Positions 1 through 6,835 of a stretch of DNA of 10,624 bases are shown here, one piece after another (position 1 is the stretch's first letter; every line of letters begins with the position of its first letter). The position numbers were made by a program, and so were the translations under genes. The stretch is taken from assembly GCA_013791675.1 (NCBI GenBank), contig VMTI01000036.1, positions 1 through 10,624 on the forward strand. The letters run 5' to 3'. The notes beneath the pieces are model-generated. The model was not told where the DNA came from and made no database searches. It saw only the letters and a list, made by a program, of their open reading frames with translations. The stretch comes from a bacterium. GTDB lineage: Bacteria > CG03.

Positions 1-30
1 ATAGTTTTTGCGAACATGATTGATGAATAA
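1..30 (+). other. Possible 3' tail of an upstream plus-strand reading frame
   Basis: Frame 1 is open from the window edge and closes at a TAA at 28-30, seven bases before the ATG of the membrane methyltransferase. The visible residues (IVFANMIDE) are too few to identify. It may be the end of a gene co-transcribed with the next one, or simply non-coding. Nothing else is seen in positions 1-36, including no convincing Shine-Dalgarno sequence. Confidence 0.2.
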
Positions 31-36
31 GCGGGT

Positions 37-792
37 ATGCCGTACAAAAATATGTTCACTAATTTGATTAAAGCAATACGCGAATTTATTGTACTTTTGA
101 TTTCAATATCCGGTTATGTGGTAAAACATAAGACTATCCCCAGAACAATCGCGATAATTTTCTCCCTTGCGTTTATTCTATGTCTTGTCAAATACCAACC
201 TCATAATTATAAATTAGCCGTTTGCTATTTTATATTGATTGAAACCGTTTATATAAGTTTTATTACGCTTGTTCTTTCAGAAAACGGTTTTCGCCATTGG
301 TTTATTAGAATGGGGGGCAATGAACATGAAGGATATTTAGCTTACGAAGCGACACTTGGAGTGATATTTTTTCATAATGCGGCAAGTATAGGATATATTG
401 TCTCGTCGACATCGGGAAGCTTACCGGTTTTTTGGCATAAATATTTTTTATTTGTAATACCAATGCTAATGTTCATAGTTGGTTTTGCTATAAAAATATG
501 GGCGGCAAAAGTGGTATCTATTGATATTTATTATTGGAAAGACATGTTTCTCGGTAAAAAAATTACCGATTTTGTAGAATCCGGACCCTATAAATATTTT
601 AACAATCCGATGTACGGGATTGGACAACTTGCAGGATACGCGCTTGCGATCGGGCAGGGATCAAAATATGGTTTAATCGCAGTTTTATTAAATCAGATCT
701 TAATTTTCTTATTTTTTTATATTATGGAAAAAAGGTTTATTAAAAAAGTTTATCAAAACAATATTCCGGAAACTATATCCTTAGACCAATGA
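37..792 (+). CDS. Integral membrane methyltransferase-like protein (PEMT/ICMT superfamily)
   Basis: A 251-residue, very hydrophobic protein with about six or seven predicted membrane segments (roughly residues 35-53, 60-81, 103-124, 133-156, 190-206 and 211-230, with a weaker one near 13-28). The recognisable part is C-terminal: GPYKYFNNPMYG at residues 183-194, then a membrane helix and Glu231. This matches the Gly-Pro-[YF]-x-[YF]-x-x-x-Pro-x-[YF]-x-G signature of phospholipid and isoprenylcysteine methyltransferases, which use S-adenosylmethionine at the inner membrane. The substrate cannot be read from the sequence; a phospholipid head group is one option. ATG at 37 is the first start after the stop at 28-30, and an in-frame ATG at 52 is an alternative. 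The gene is much more AT-rich than the rest of the window and runs opposite to the large minus-strand gene run, which suggests separate ancestry. The family call is moderately sure; the function is open. Confidence 0.6.
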   Translation: MPYKNMFTNLIKAIREFIVLLISISGYVVKHKTIPRTIAIIFSLAFILCLVKYQPHNYKLAVCYFILIETVYISFITLVLSENGFRHWFIRMGGNEHEGYLAYEATLGVIFFHNAASIGYIVSSTSGSLPVFWHKYFLFVIPMLMFIVGFAIKIWAAKVVSIDIYYWKDMFLGKKITDFVESGPYKYFNNPMYGIGQLAGYALAIGQGSKYGLIAVLLNQILIFLFFYIMEKRFIKKVYQNNIPETISLDQ

Positions 793-806
793 GTATAGTT
801 TTTTTT
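771..806 (+). terminator. Weak candidate intrinsic terminator after the membrane methyltransferase
   Basis: A perfect 7-bp inverted repeat (AACTATA at 771-777, TATAGTT at 794-800) encloses a 16-base loop containing the stop codon, and its 3' arm runs directly into a T run ending at 806. The layout is that of an intrinsic terminator, but the stem is almost all A:T and would be weak. The T run is also explained as lysine codons of the purH remnant on the other strand, so this may be coincidence. Confidence 0.22.
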
Positions 807-945
807 AGCCAGTTTTATTGAATCATCAAACGGGAAAAAGCCGTCTGTGGCAAGAACCATATTTTGCCGCGAGGATTCCAGCGAAAATTTCCCGGCTCAA
901 GGTCTTCACACGGCCGTTAAGGATTTTGCCGTTCGGCTCCGAGGC
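795..945 (-). pseudogene. purH: purH remnant (bifunctional AICAR transformylase/IMP cyclohydrolase), internally deleted
   Basis: Two separate pieces of PurH can be read on the minus strand. In one frame (about 945 down to 868) the residues SEPNGKILNGRVKTL followed by REIFAGILA match the IMP-cyclohydrolase domain near the N-terminus, where family members read roughly EILxGRVKTLHPxIxxGILA. In another frame (860 down to about 798) the residues MVLATDGFFPFDDSIKLAKK match the transformylase domain near the C-terminus, where relatives read ASDxFFPFxDxIxxA. In an intact PurH of about 520 residues these segments lie some 400 residues apart. Here they abut with a frame change, so the middle is gone, as are the true start and the last residues. 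The first frame hits TGA at 828-826. The remnant lies between the PII stop and the AT-rich block. No product of known function can be made from it. The identity of both fragments is a recognition call without a database search. Confidence 0.72.
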
Positions 946-959
946 CGCTTTTAAACGGC
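928..959 (-). repeat. Nested inverted repeat over the PII stop codon
   Basis: The outer arms GCCGTT (928-933) and AACGGC (954-959) enclose inner arms CGGC (934-937) and GCCG (944-947). In the minus-strand transcript this folds as a two-part hairpin covering the stop codon of the PII gene at 953-951. On the minus strand it is followed by AAAATCC rather than a U tract, so it is not a classical intrinsic terminator. It could stabilise the 3' end of the operon mRNA or be chance in GC-rich sequence. Confidence 0.3.
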
Positions 960-1280
960 GTCCTCCCCGTATTCCCCCGTGCGGATTCTCACGCTGTCTC
1001 GGATATCCGAAATAAATATTTTGCCGTCCCCCACATGGCCGGTCTGCGTTGTTTCTATAATGAGGTCCACTGCTTTCTGCAGCTCGCTGTCTTTGACAAT
1101 CAGCTCAAGTTTAATTTTCGCGAATTCATAAAAGCGTTTTTCTTTTTGTTTCAACTCGCCTCTCTGCAGGCCGATTCCCCGAACATGCGAAACAATCATG
1201 CCGCCGATATTAAGCGGATAAAGAATATTTTTTACACGATTGAGCCGATCGGGAGGAAATATAACTTCTATTTTTTTCAT
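951..1280 (-). CDS. PII-family signalling protein with atypical T-loop
   Basis: A 109-residue protein close to GlnB/GlnK length (112). It opens with MKKIEVIF and ends IRTGEYGEDAV, the usual PII C-loop (residues 99-109). The B-loop TGHVGDGKIF (80-89) is intact, so trimeric assembly and ATP/ADP binding are expected. The T-loop is unusual: between Gln39-Arg40-Gly41 and Lys55-Ile-Lys it is three residues shorter than E. coli GlnB, lysine-rich (ELKQKEKRFYEF), and lacks the YRGAEY segment with the uridylylated tyrosine. A tyrosine happens to fall at residue 51 but in a different context. Classical PII proteins signal nitrogen and energy status by docking this loop on partners such as AmtB, glutamine synthetase adenylyltransferase or NtrB; none is nearby. 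The gene follows the CRP-type regulator by 15 bases with no visible Shine-Dalgarno sequence and ends the minus-strand run. Family membership is secure; partner and modification are unknown. Confidence 0.88.
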   Translation of the reverse strand: MKKIEVIFPPDRLNRVKNILYPLNIGGMIVSHVRGIGLQRGELKQKEKRFYEFAKIKLELIVKDSELQKAVDLIIETTQTGHVGDGKIFISDIRDSVRIRTGEYGEDAV

Positions 1281-1295
1281 AAAAAAATAAGAAAG

Positions 1296-1976
1296 TCAGT
1301 ATATAACTTTTTTCAGCCCAGAGGGATTCAGTATAGCTATTTTTCCCCGTAGGCATTCCACGTATTTCAGTGTCTCCAGTTTGGAAAGCACTCTTGATAT
1401 AACCTCTCTTGAGGAACCGACATTGTTGGCAATTTCGACATGAGTCAGGGGAAAATTGATATAAGTCTTGCCGCCCTTTTTAATTCCATACTGCTCTGCG
1501 AACTCAAGCAGCGTAAAGGCTGTTCTTGAAATGACAGTGTTATAGGCCAGGGACTTGATCTCATCATCGGCTTTTTTCAGTCTGATAATCAATGTGCTTA
1601 TTATTTTAAGCAGAATATGAGTATTGCGCAAAGCGAATACTTTAAAGTCCTTTGCCCGTATAATAAGAATTCTGCAGCTTGTCATTGCCTCCGCCGAAGC
1701 CGAGCGCACCCCGCCGCCGAAAATAATCATTTCCCCGAAGATGTCGCCTTTATCAAGATAGGACAGTACTTTTATATGTCCCGTGGAGGCGCTTTTATAA
1801 ATTTTTATTCTGCCGGAAATTACAAAAAAAAGCATTTTGCCCGGGGATTTTTCCGAAACAAGAATGTCGCCTTTTTTGAAACTTCTGACTTCGCTTATCT
1901 TCCCCAGCCGTGAAAGATGCCCCGCGGCGAGAGCGGAAAAAACCGGAATCTTTTTCAGTATATCTTTTTCAACCAT
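1296..1976 (-). CDS. CRP/FNR-family cyclic-nucleotide-responsive transcription regulator
   Basis: A 226-residue regulator from the ATG at 1976; a TTG at 1991 in the same frame would add five residues and overlap the cyclase stop, so the ATG is preferred. The N-terminal jelly-roll domain covers about residues 10-115 and contains the phosphate-binding cassette IFGEM...VRSAS, with Glu82, Arg91 and Ser92 placed as in the cAMP-binding residues of E. coli CRP. No FNR-type cysteine cluster is present. A long dimerisation helix (about 112-140) leads to a winged helix-turn-helix (about 174-215). Its recognition helix SSREVISRVLSKL keeps the Arg190-Glu191 and Arg195 pattern of CRP, which contacts TGTGA half-sites, so similar operators are plausible. 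It lies eight bases after a CHASE2 adenylate cyclase, which strongly suggests it reads that enzyme's cAMP. Its target genes cannot be told; I found no clear site in the window. Confidence 0.9.
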   Translation of the reverse strand: MVEKDILKKIPVFSALAAGHLSRLGKISEVRSFKKGDILVSEKSPGKMLFFVISGRIKIYKSASTGHIKVLSYLDKGDIFGEMIIFGGGVRSASAEAMTSCRILIIRAKDFKVFALRNTHILLKIISTLIIRLKKADDEIKSLAYNTVISRTAFTLLEFAEQYGIKKGGKTYINFPLTHVEIANNVGSSREVISRVLSKLETLKYVECLRGKIAILNPSGLKKVIY

Positions 1977-1984
1977 GCCGCATC

Positions 1985-3907
1985 TTAACAAATTTTGAGC
2001 ACTTCATAAACCTTTACCGGCTTTTCTTTGCCTTTTACGGACATCGGTTCCAGTAATTGCACTTCCACTATATCTTTTACTTCCTTGTAAGTTGCCTCTG
2101 ATATAAGAATTTTTCCGGCCGGAGCGTTCTCCTCAAGGCGCGCCGCAAGATTGACGTTGTCGCCGATGACCGTATAATCCGAATAACTTTCCGAACCCAT
2201 ATTCCCTACTACGACAAAACCGGTATTTATACCCATGCCTATGCCGATTTTTCTGCGGCCTTCGCGTTCCCAGTTGGCGCAGAGTTCTTTGACTTTTTCC
2301 TGCATTTCCGCCGCGGCGCGAACGGCGAGTTCCGCGTGATTGTCAAAATATTTGGGCGCGCCCCATATAGCCATAATCGCGTCGCCTATAAATTTATCCA
2401 GGGTGCCCTGATATTTAAAAATAATTTTCGTCATTTCCGTGAGATACTCATTAAGAATTTTCACCACTTCCTCAGGTTCCAGTTTTTCGCTCATTGAGGT
2501 AAAACCTCTGATGTCGGAAAAAAACACGGTGAGACATTCTTTTTTCCCTTTCATATTAAGCATCTCCGGATTTTTTATCAGTTCGTCCACGACCTGTGAA
2601 GACACATAGCGCTGAAAAGTGCTTTTTATAAACTTTTTCTCTTTTTCTTCCGTGGCAAATCTGAAAATTGTTATGGCTAAATAAGAAAATAGCCCCGCGC
2701 TCAGAGGATAAAATACGGGCACAATTACAAGCCGGATAAACAGCGCGTATGAGAACAGGCACCATGCCGCTATAACGAAGGCCGAAAAAACAGCGCCTTT
2801 AAGCGGTGAAAAACGCGGAGAAAGCGCCGTAATCAGCATGCCGATAAAAAACACCATAAGAAAATCCGCCCAGGAAGAAGACGCTCTCATGAAAGATTTG
2901 TCAACAATATTGGCGAAGGTCGCGGCCACAACCCCTACCATAGGAAAAAGCGGAGAAAATGGGGTGGGGCGTAAATCGACTGTGCCGGTGGCTGTGAGCC
3001 CGACGAAAAGAGCTTTCCCCTCCATATCTTTAAGCTTCTGAGCTTCAGGGTCTGACCTGAACGTGTCTATAACCTCAAGAAAACTCATAGGATTGTAACG
3101 CTCTATGCCGCCCGGATAATTTAAAAGCATCTGATTTCTGCTGTCAACCGGTATTTTGAAAGCCCCGTATTTACTTTTTTTTATATTTATGAATTTGCCA
3201 GGCCGAATTTCTATATCCGACTTATCAACGCCGAGATAATCCATAGCCATAATAAAAGATATGTGCGGATAAATTTTACCGCTGTGACTGACGAGCAGCG
3301 CGACGCGCCGTGTTGTGCCGTCTCTGTCCGGGATGGCGTTGGCATAACCGCTTCCCGCCAAAGCCCCCGAAAAGCGCGTTATGGGAAGAACAAGTTCAAT
3401 CGCGTTATAAAAACTTTTGTCAGCTTTACAGGGAATAGCAATTTTATTGAGCAGCATTTTCTGGAAGGGGTCGTTTATTTCTTCCGCTACCCCCTTGTCT
3501 ATGATACAGAACATAGGAAAATATGTTTTCAGTTTTTGAAGCTGTCCGGCCAGAATCTGATCGTCCTCGGGATAATTGTCCTTTTCCGTGAAAAGAACAT
3601 CGTACATCACCATAGAGGGTTTGTACTTTGAAATAATATTGAGAAGAATGGCGTGGTAGCGTCTCCGCCATGGCCATCTTCCCATGGCCTTGTCGTTAAC
3701 GCTCTCGTCACCCATACACAAGATTTTAACCTTTTCCGAAGCTTCCCTCTCGCCCCTCAGGTAAAAACGAAAATCCTGAGTTTTATATTCAAAAATTTTG
3801 AAAACTCCGAAAAAAGAAAAAAATGAAAATAAGAGAGTAATTACCATGCCTATAAGAAGCGCGTACAGCTTATTTTTTTCCAGTTTAAGTTTTTTAAAAT
3901 TTATCAT
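1985..3907 (-). CDS. CHASE2-domain membrane adenylate cyclase (class III)
   Basis: A 640-residue membrane enzyme predicted to convert ATP to cAMP. One N-terminal transmembrane helix (about 15-36) leads to an extracytoplasmic CHASE2 sensor (about 40-335), seen in the GRWPWRRRYH and PDRDGTTRRV signatures. Three membrane helices follow (about 347-361, 372-392, 394-417), then a class III cyclase domain (about 457-610). The metal-binding aspartates are Asp465 (FSDIRGF) and Asp509 (KFIGDAIMAIWG). Lys505 and Asp577 (SDYTVIGD) are the pair that selects adenine, and Asn586 and Arg590 (NLAARLE) are the transition-state residues. All are present, so an active adenylate rather than guanylate cyclase is expected. 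The CHASE2 ligand is unknown. A strong purine run (AGGGGGG, minus strand 3917-3911) lies just upstream of the ATG and supports the start. The CRP-type gene follows directly, giving a sensor, second messenger and regulator in two genes. Confidence 0.93.
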   Translation of the reverse strand: MINFKKLKLEKNKLYALLIGMVITLLFSFFSFFGVFKIFEYKTQDFRFYLRGEREASEKVKILCMGDESVNDKAMGRWPWRRRYHAILLNIISKYKPSMVMYDVLFTEKDNYPEDDQILAGQLQKLKTYFPMFCIIDKGVAEEINDPFQKMLLNKIAIPCKADKSFYNAIELVLPITRFSGALAGSGYANAIPDRDGTTRRVALLVSHSGKIYPHISFIMAMDYLGVDKSDIEIRPGKFINIKKSKYGAFKIPVDSRNQMLLNYPGGIERYNPMSFLEVIDTFRSDPEAQKLKDMEGKALFVGLTATGTVDLRPTPFSPLFPMVGVVAATFANIVDKSFMRASSSWADFLMVFFIGMLITALSPRFSPLKGAVFSAFVIAAWCLFSYALFIRLVIVPVFYPLSAGLFSYLAITIFRFATEEKEKKFIKSTFQRYVSSQVVDELIKNPEMLNMKGKKECLTVFFSDIRGFTSMSEKLEPEEVVKILNEYLTEMTKIIFKYQGTLDKFIGDAIMAIWGAPKYFDNHAELAVRAAAEMQEKVKELCANWEREGRRKIGIGMGINTGFVVVGNMGSESYSDYTVIGDNVNLAARLEENAPAGKILISEATYKEVKDIVEVQLLEPMSVKGKEKPVKVYEVLKIC

Positions 3908-3928
3908 TGGCCCCCCTGATTATAAAAA

Positions 3929-5248
3929 TTATTCGCCTCCTACCACAACCCCCGGAAGCAAAGTGTCTGGCATTCCATCGGAAACCGGAGCTCCCTGGCC
4001 GTCCTTTCCGCAGGTGCCGTTATCCCAACCCACGGATCCGCCGACATATTTAATATTCTTCAGAAGCTCCGGGCCGTTTCCGGCAAGCGTAGCTCTCCTT
4101 ATGAGAGGCCCTATGGTTCCGCCTTCAATCAGATAACCTTCTCTGACCTCAAAAACAAAATCTCCGTTGGCGGGATTTACCTGGCCCCCGCCCATTTTTT
4201 TTACAAGAATGCCGTTTTCCGCCTTTTTCAGCATTTCTTCAAAATCATATTCACCGCCCGCAAGGTAAGTTATACCCATCCGCGGAATAGGCTTATCTTT
4301 GAAAGACGCGCGCCGGCCGTGCCCGTTTGATTCAGTTTTCAAAAAGAGCGCCTCTTTTCTGTCCAGAAGATAGGTGCGCACAACGCCTTTTTCTATAAGG
4401 ACAGTGCGGCGGGCGGGATTGCCTTCGTCATCAAAAACATAGGAACCGTTTTTACCCGGAATTGTGGGGTCGTCTATTATGGTGACAGCAGAAGAAGCTG
4501 TTTTCTTTCCTACGGCGCCCGCGTAAACGGGTGAAATTCCCTGCCTGACAGCGTCCGCTTCAAGAGAATGGCCGATTGCTTCGTGAATAAGAGTGCCGCC
4601 GGCTTCGTTTTTTATTAAAACCGGCATCCTGCCGGTTGGGGCGCTTCGCGCGTCAAGAAGCGCAACTGCCATATCAAGCGCGAACTCGCTTTTTTTGGCG
4701 CAGTCGTTAAAAAAATTCCCTGCGGCGGCGTTTGGAGTTACGTCAATAACGAAGGATGAAAAGGTTTCTTTTTTGTCGCCGCGCTGCGTTATTACTGAAA
4801 TGGAAAATTTCATGCGGTATCTGTTGGAATATACCGTATTAGCGCCGTTAAAAATCCCGAAAGCCTCGTCGCTTACGCCCAAAGATATGTCTATGTTGTT
4901 TACACAACCCTTGCCGCGGTCCCGGAGTTTGCCGTCTAAATTTTTAAGAAAACTTCCGGCTTTTGCGCTGTCAAAATAAGAATCCGGCTCCCTAAGTTCA
5001 ATTTTAACGTTTTTAGCCAGAAGTTCATTCGTAAGTTCCGGCGTGATTTCGCAATTTCGCATATGTGTGAAATCTTTTGTAACTCTTCTGAAGCCGGCTC
5101 CTTTTATGGCGCCGGTTTCACTGTGTTTTATTTTTGAAAGAGTAAAAAACATTCCCGCTGTTTTGGAAAACTGAAAAAAAATATCACGGAAATCGCTTCT
5201 CCCGTCAAAAAACGCTTTCACTATTTCTATCTCTGTCGTGTTTTTCAT
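3929..5248 (-). CDS. tldD: TldD/PmbA-family zinc metallopeptidase, TldD type
   Basis: A 439-residue cytoplasmic protein of the TldD/TldE family. E. coli TldD (481 residues) with TldE forms a heterodimeric protease that cleaves unfolded peptides and matures microcin B17 and related peptides. The zinc site is visible: HEAIGHSLEAD at residues 222-232 provides His222, Glu223 and His227, and GTCGKDGQ near residue 413 supplies the cysteine ligand. These mark the catalytic TldD type, not the inactive TldE type. The C-terminus PDTLLPGVVVGGE is typical. It is slightly short at the N-terminus, but the start is fixed by an ATGA overlap with the mltG stop at 5248-5245, indicating translational coupling. 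No TldE partner lies in the window, and no peptide-toxin or RiPP precursor is visible nearby, so a housekeeping role is the default reading. Confidence 0.92.
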   Translation of the reverse strand: MKNTTEIEIVKAFFDGRSDFRDIFFQFSKTAGMFFTLSKIKHSETGAIKGAGFRRVTKDFTHMRNCEITPELTNELLAKNVKIELREPDSYFDSAKAGSFLKNLDGKLRDRGKGCVNNIDISLGVSDEAFGIFNGANTVYSNRYRMKFSISVITQRGDKKETFSSFVIDVTPNAAAGNFFNDCAKKSEFALDMAVALLDARSAPTGRMPVLIKNEAGGTLIHEAIGHSLEADAVRQGISPVYAGAVGKKTASSAVTIIDDPTIPGKNGSYVFDDEGNPARRTVLIEKGVVRTYLLDRKEALFLKTESNGHGRRASFKDKPIPRMGITYLAGGEYDFEEMLKKAENGILVKKMGGGQVNPANGDFVFEVREGYLIEGGTIGPLIRRATLAGNGPELLKNIKYVGGSVGWDNGTCGKDGQGAPVSDGMPDTLLPGVVVGGE

Positions 5249-6168
5249 TTTGTTCTTTTTTTTCTGAATTTTTTATTTTTGTGCTGCTCGAAATATTGGG
5301 AAAAATTGTGTTTCCCGTCGGCATCCAGCACAAAAAACAGCAAATCTGTTTCAACCGGCTCCACCGCCGCCGCAAGGGCCTCTTTCCCTGGATTGCAAAT
5401 CGGCTCCGGAGGCAAGCCTCTGTGCCTGTATGTGTTAAAGGGTGATTCAAATAAAGTGTCCTCTATGCTGAGCGGTTTTTTCCATTTTTTTAACGCGTAA
5501 CGTACGGTGGAGCACGATTCAAGCCGCATGTATTTTTTCATACGGTTATGAAAAATGCCGGATATCAATTTTTTTTCTTCGTCAGTAGCCGCTTCTTTCT
5601 CTATAATACTGGCTAAAATCAGGGCTTTGTGCGGTGTTAGATGGGCGGCTCCGGCCAAGCTTGATAAGTTTAATTCCGTGGTAGTTTTATCAAACTGCGC
5701 CTTGAAAACTTCGCAGATACGATTAGGAGAATCTGAGGGGGGGAAATAATATGTTTCGGGGAAAAGATAGCCTTCCAACTTGTTTTTGCTGACATATTCG
5801 GAAAACTCGGAAGCTGTGGTAATTCCTTCCGCCTCAAGGCGCGCCGCAATCTGGTCGGCGCGGAATCCTTCGGGCACTGTCACCTTGATAAGAATGCTTA
5901 TGCCTTTTCTGAGTTCGGTTATTACATTAAAAAGAGGAGCCCCTGTGTAAAACATATAAGTTCCGTATTTGAGATTTCTATCCATTTTCAGAATATTAAC
6001 CGCCGCGAGGAAAATGCCTTTCCTCAGAAGTACGCCTTCCTGCGAAAGCTTCTCCGATAACTCGCGCGCCGACAGGCCCTGCGGCAGTCTAACAAAAACA
6101 CTTTTCTCTGTGGGCACCACCAGCCACAATGCGGCAAGCAAAAAAAGGGCTGCAATGCGCGGAATCAT
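5245..6168 (-). CDS. mltG: Endolytic murein transglycosylase MltG (YceG-like)
   Basis: A 307-residue inner-membrane enzyme, a little shorter than E. coli MltG (340), that cuts glycan strands of nascent peptidoglycan and is thought to end chain growth. A single N-terminal membrane anchor (about 3-19) precedes a LysM-like region (about 22-90) and the YceG catalytic domain. Catalytic Glu190 lies in ILASIIEKE, equivalent to Glu218 of E. coli. Further family motifs are YLFPETYYF (134-142), SPFNTYRHRGLPPEPICNPG (242-261) and FVLDADGKHNFS (279-290). The basic tail (KNKKFRKKRTK) is usual for the family. The start is two bases after the deacetylase stop and the end overlaps tldD by four bases, so it is embedded in the same transcript. 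No good Shine-Dalgarno sequence is seen, so translation may be re-initiated from the preceding gene. Confidence 0.95.
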   Translation of the reverse strand: MIPRIAALFLLAALWLVVPTEKSVFVRLPQGLSARELSEKLSQEGVLLRKGIFLAAVNILKMDRNLKYGTYMFYTGAPLFNVITELRKGISILIKVTVPEGFRADQIAARLEAEGITTASEFSEYVSKNKLEGYLFPETYYFPPSDSPNRICEVFKAQFDKTTTELNLSSLAGAAHLTPHKALILASIIEKEAATDEEKKLISGIFHNRMKKYMRLESCSTVRYALKKWKKPLSIEDTLFESPFNTYRHRGLPPEPICNPGKEALAAAVEPVETDLLFFVLDADGKHNFSQYFEQHKNKKFRKKRTK

Positions 6169-6170
6169 TA

Positions 6171-6827
6171 TTATTCAAAAAGCTCGGCGCTTTTTCGCTT
6201 TCTGAGTTCGCTCACCGAAAGCGCGGTGATTCCGTTTTTGCTGAAATAACGCAGTATCCGCGGCAGAGCTTTTACGGTTTGAGGTACGCCGCTGTGCATA
6301 AGTATAATATCTCCCTCTTCCGCGGTTATTACCTCTTCATAAATTTTCTCTGAGGACAGAAATATATCATCCGTATTTATCGTCCAGAGAATAATCTCCA
6401 GGCCGCTTATATTTTCAAGCGTATTAAAATAGTATCTGCCTCCGGGCGGACGAAAATACTTAATTTTTTCTCCGGTGATGTTTTCCAGCAGCAGCGTTGT
6501 GGATTTCACTTCTTTCTGAACATCTGATTCGCTAAGATAAATCAGGCGGGGATGATTGTAAGTGTGATTGCCTATTTCGCATCCGGCGCCTTTAATTGCC
6601 GTCACCAGTTCAGGATATTTTTCCGCCTGTTTCCCGACAAGAAAAAAAGTGCCTTTCACGGAATATTCATTCAGTATTTCAAGAATTTTCTTCGTATAAT
6701 AAGGATGCGGCCCGTCGTCAAAAGTCAGCGCGACTTTTTGGCCTCCGAAAGCGAATGGTGCCAGCAGCAGTAAAAAAAAGAACATCCGCCGCCTTTGCTT
6801 ACGGCAGAATTTCAGTGCTTTATCCAT
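6171..6827 (-). CDS. Secreted or membrane-anchored polysaccharide deacetylase (NodB homology domain)
   Basis: A 218-residue carbohydrate esterase family 4 protein. A basic N-terminus (KFCRKQRRR) and hydrophobic stretch (about 15-28) form a signal peptide or membrane anchor, so the enzyme acts outside the cytoplasmic membrane. The five NodB motifs are all visible: TFDDGPH (35-41, catalytic and metal Asp37/Asp38), HTYNH (88-92, metal histidines), RPPGG (126-130), WTINTDD (148-154) and ILMHSG (175-180, His178). It should remove N-acetyl groups from an amino sugar polymer under metal catalysis. Placement directly before mltG makes peptidoglycan a likely substrate, but other glycans cannot be excluded. 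It begins eight bases after the rfaE2 stop and ends two bases before mltG. The catalytic call is firm; the substrate is inferred. Confidence 0.92.
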   Translation of the reverse strand: MDKALKFCRKQRRRMFFFLLLLAPFAFGGQKVALTFDDGPHPYYTKKILEILNEYSVKGTFFLVGKQAEKYPELVTAIKGAGCEIGNHTYNHPRLIYLSESDVQKEVKSTTLLLENITGEKIKYFRPPGGRYYFNTLENISGLEIILWTINTDDIFLSSEKIYEEVITAEEGDIILMHSGVPQTVKALPRILRYFSKNGITALSVSELRKRKSAELFE

Positions 6828-6835
6828 AGAGAAGT

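Noticed and set aside
928..959. Nested inverted repeat as the operon's intrinsic terminator
   Set aside because: On the minus strand it is followed by AAAATCC, not a U tract, and the outer arms are separated from the inner stem by unpaired bases. It is kept only as a low-confidence repeat.
818..1015. Plus-strand 65-residue open frame after the methyltransferase
   Set aside because: It overlies the purH remnant and the end of the PII gene on the other strand, its composition (many Arg and Pro) is that of an antisense frame, and it resembles nothing known.
1977..1991. TTG start for the CRP-type regulator
   Set aside because: It would overlap the cyclase stop and add only five residues. The ATG at 1976 sits eight bases after that stop and is the simpler start.
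3908..3928. Promoter between tldD and the cyclase
   Set aside because: The 21-base gap is taken up by an AT-rich stretch and the ribosome-binding G run. It is too short for a convincing promoter with -35 and -10 boxes, although one could lie inside tldD.
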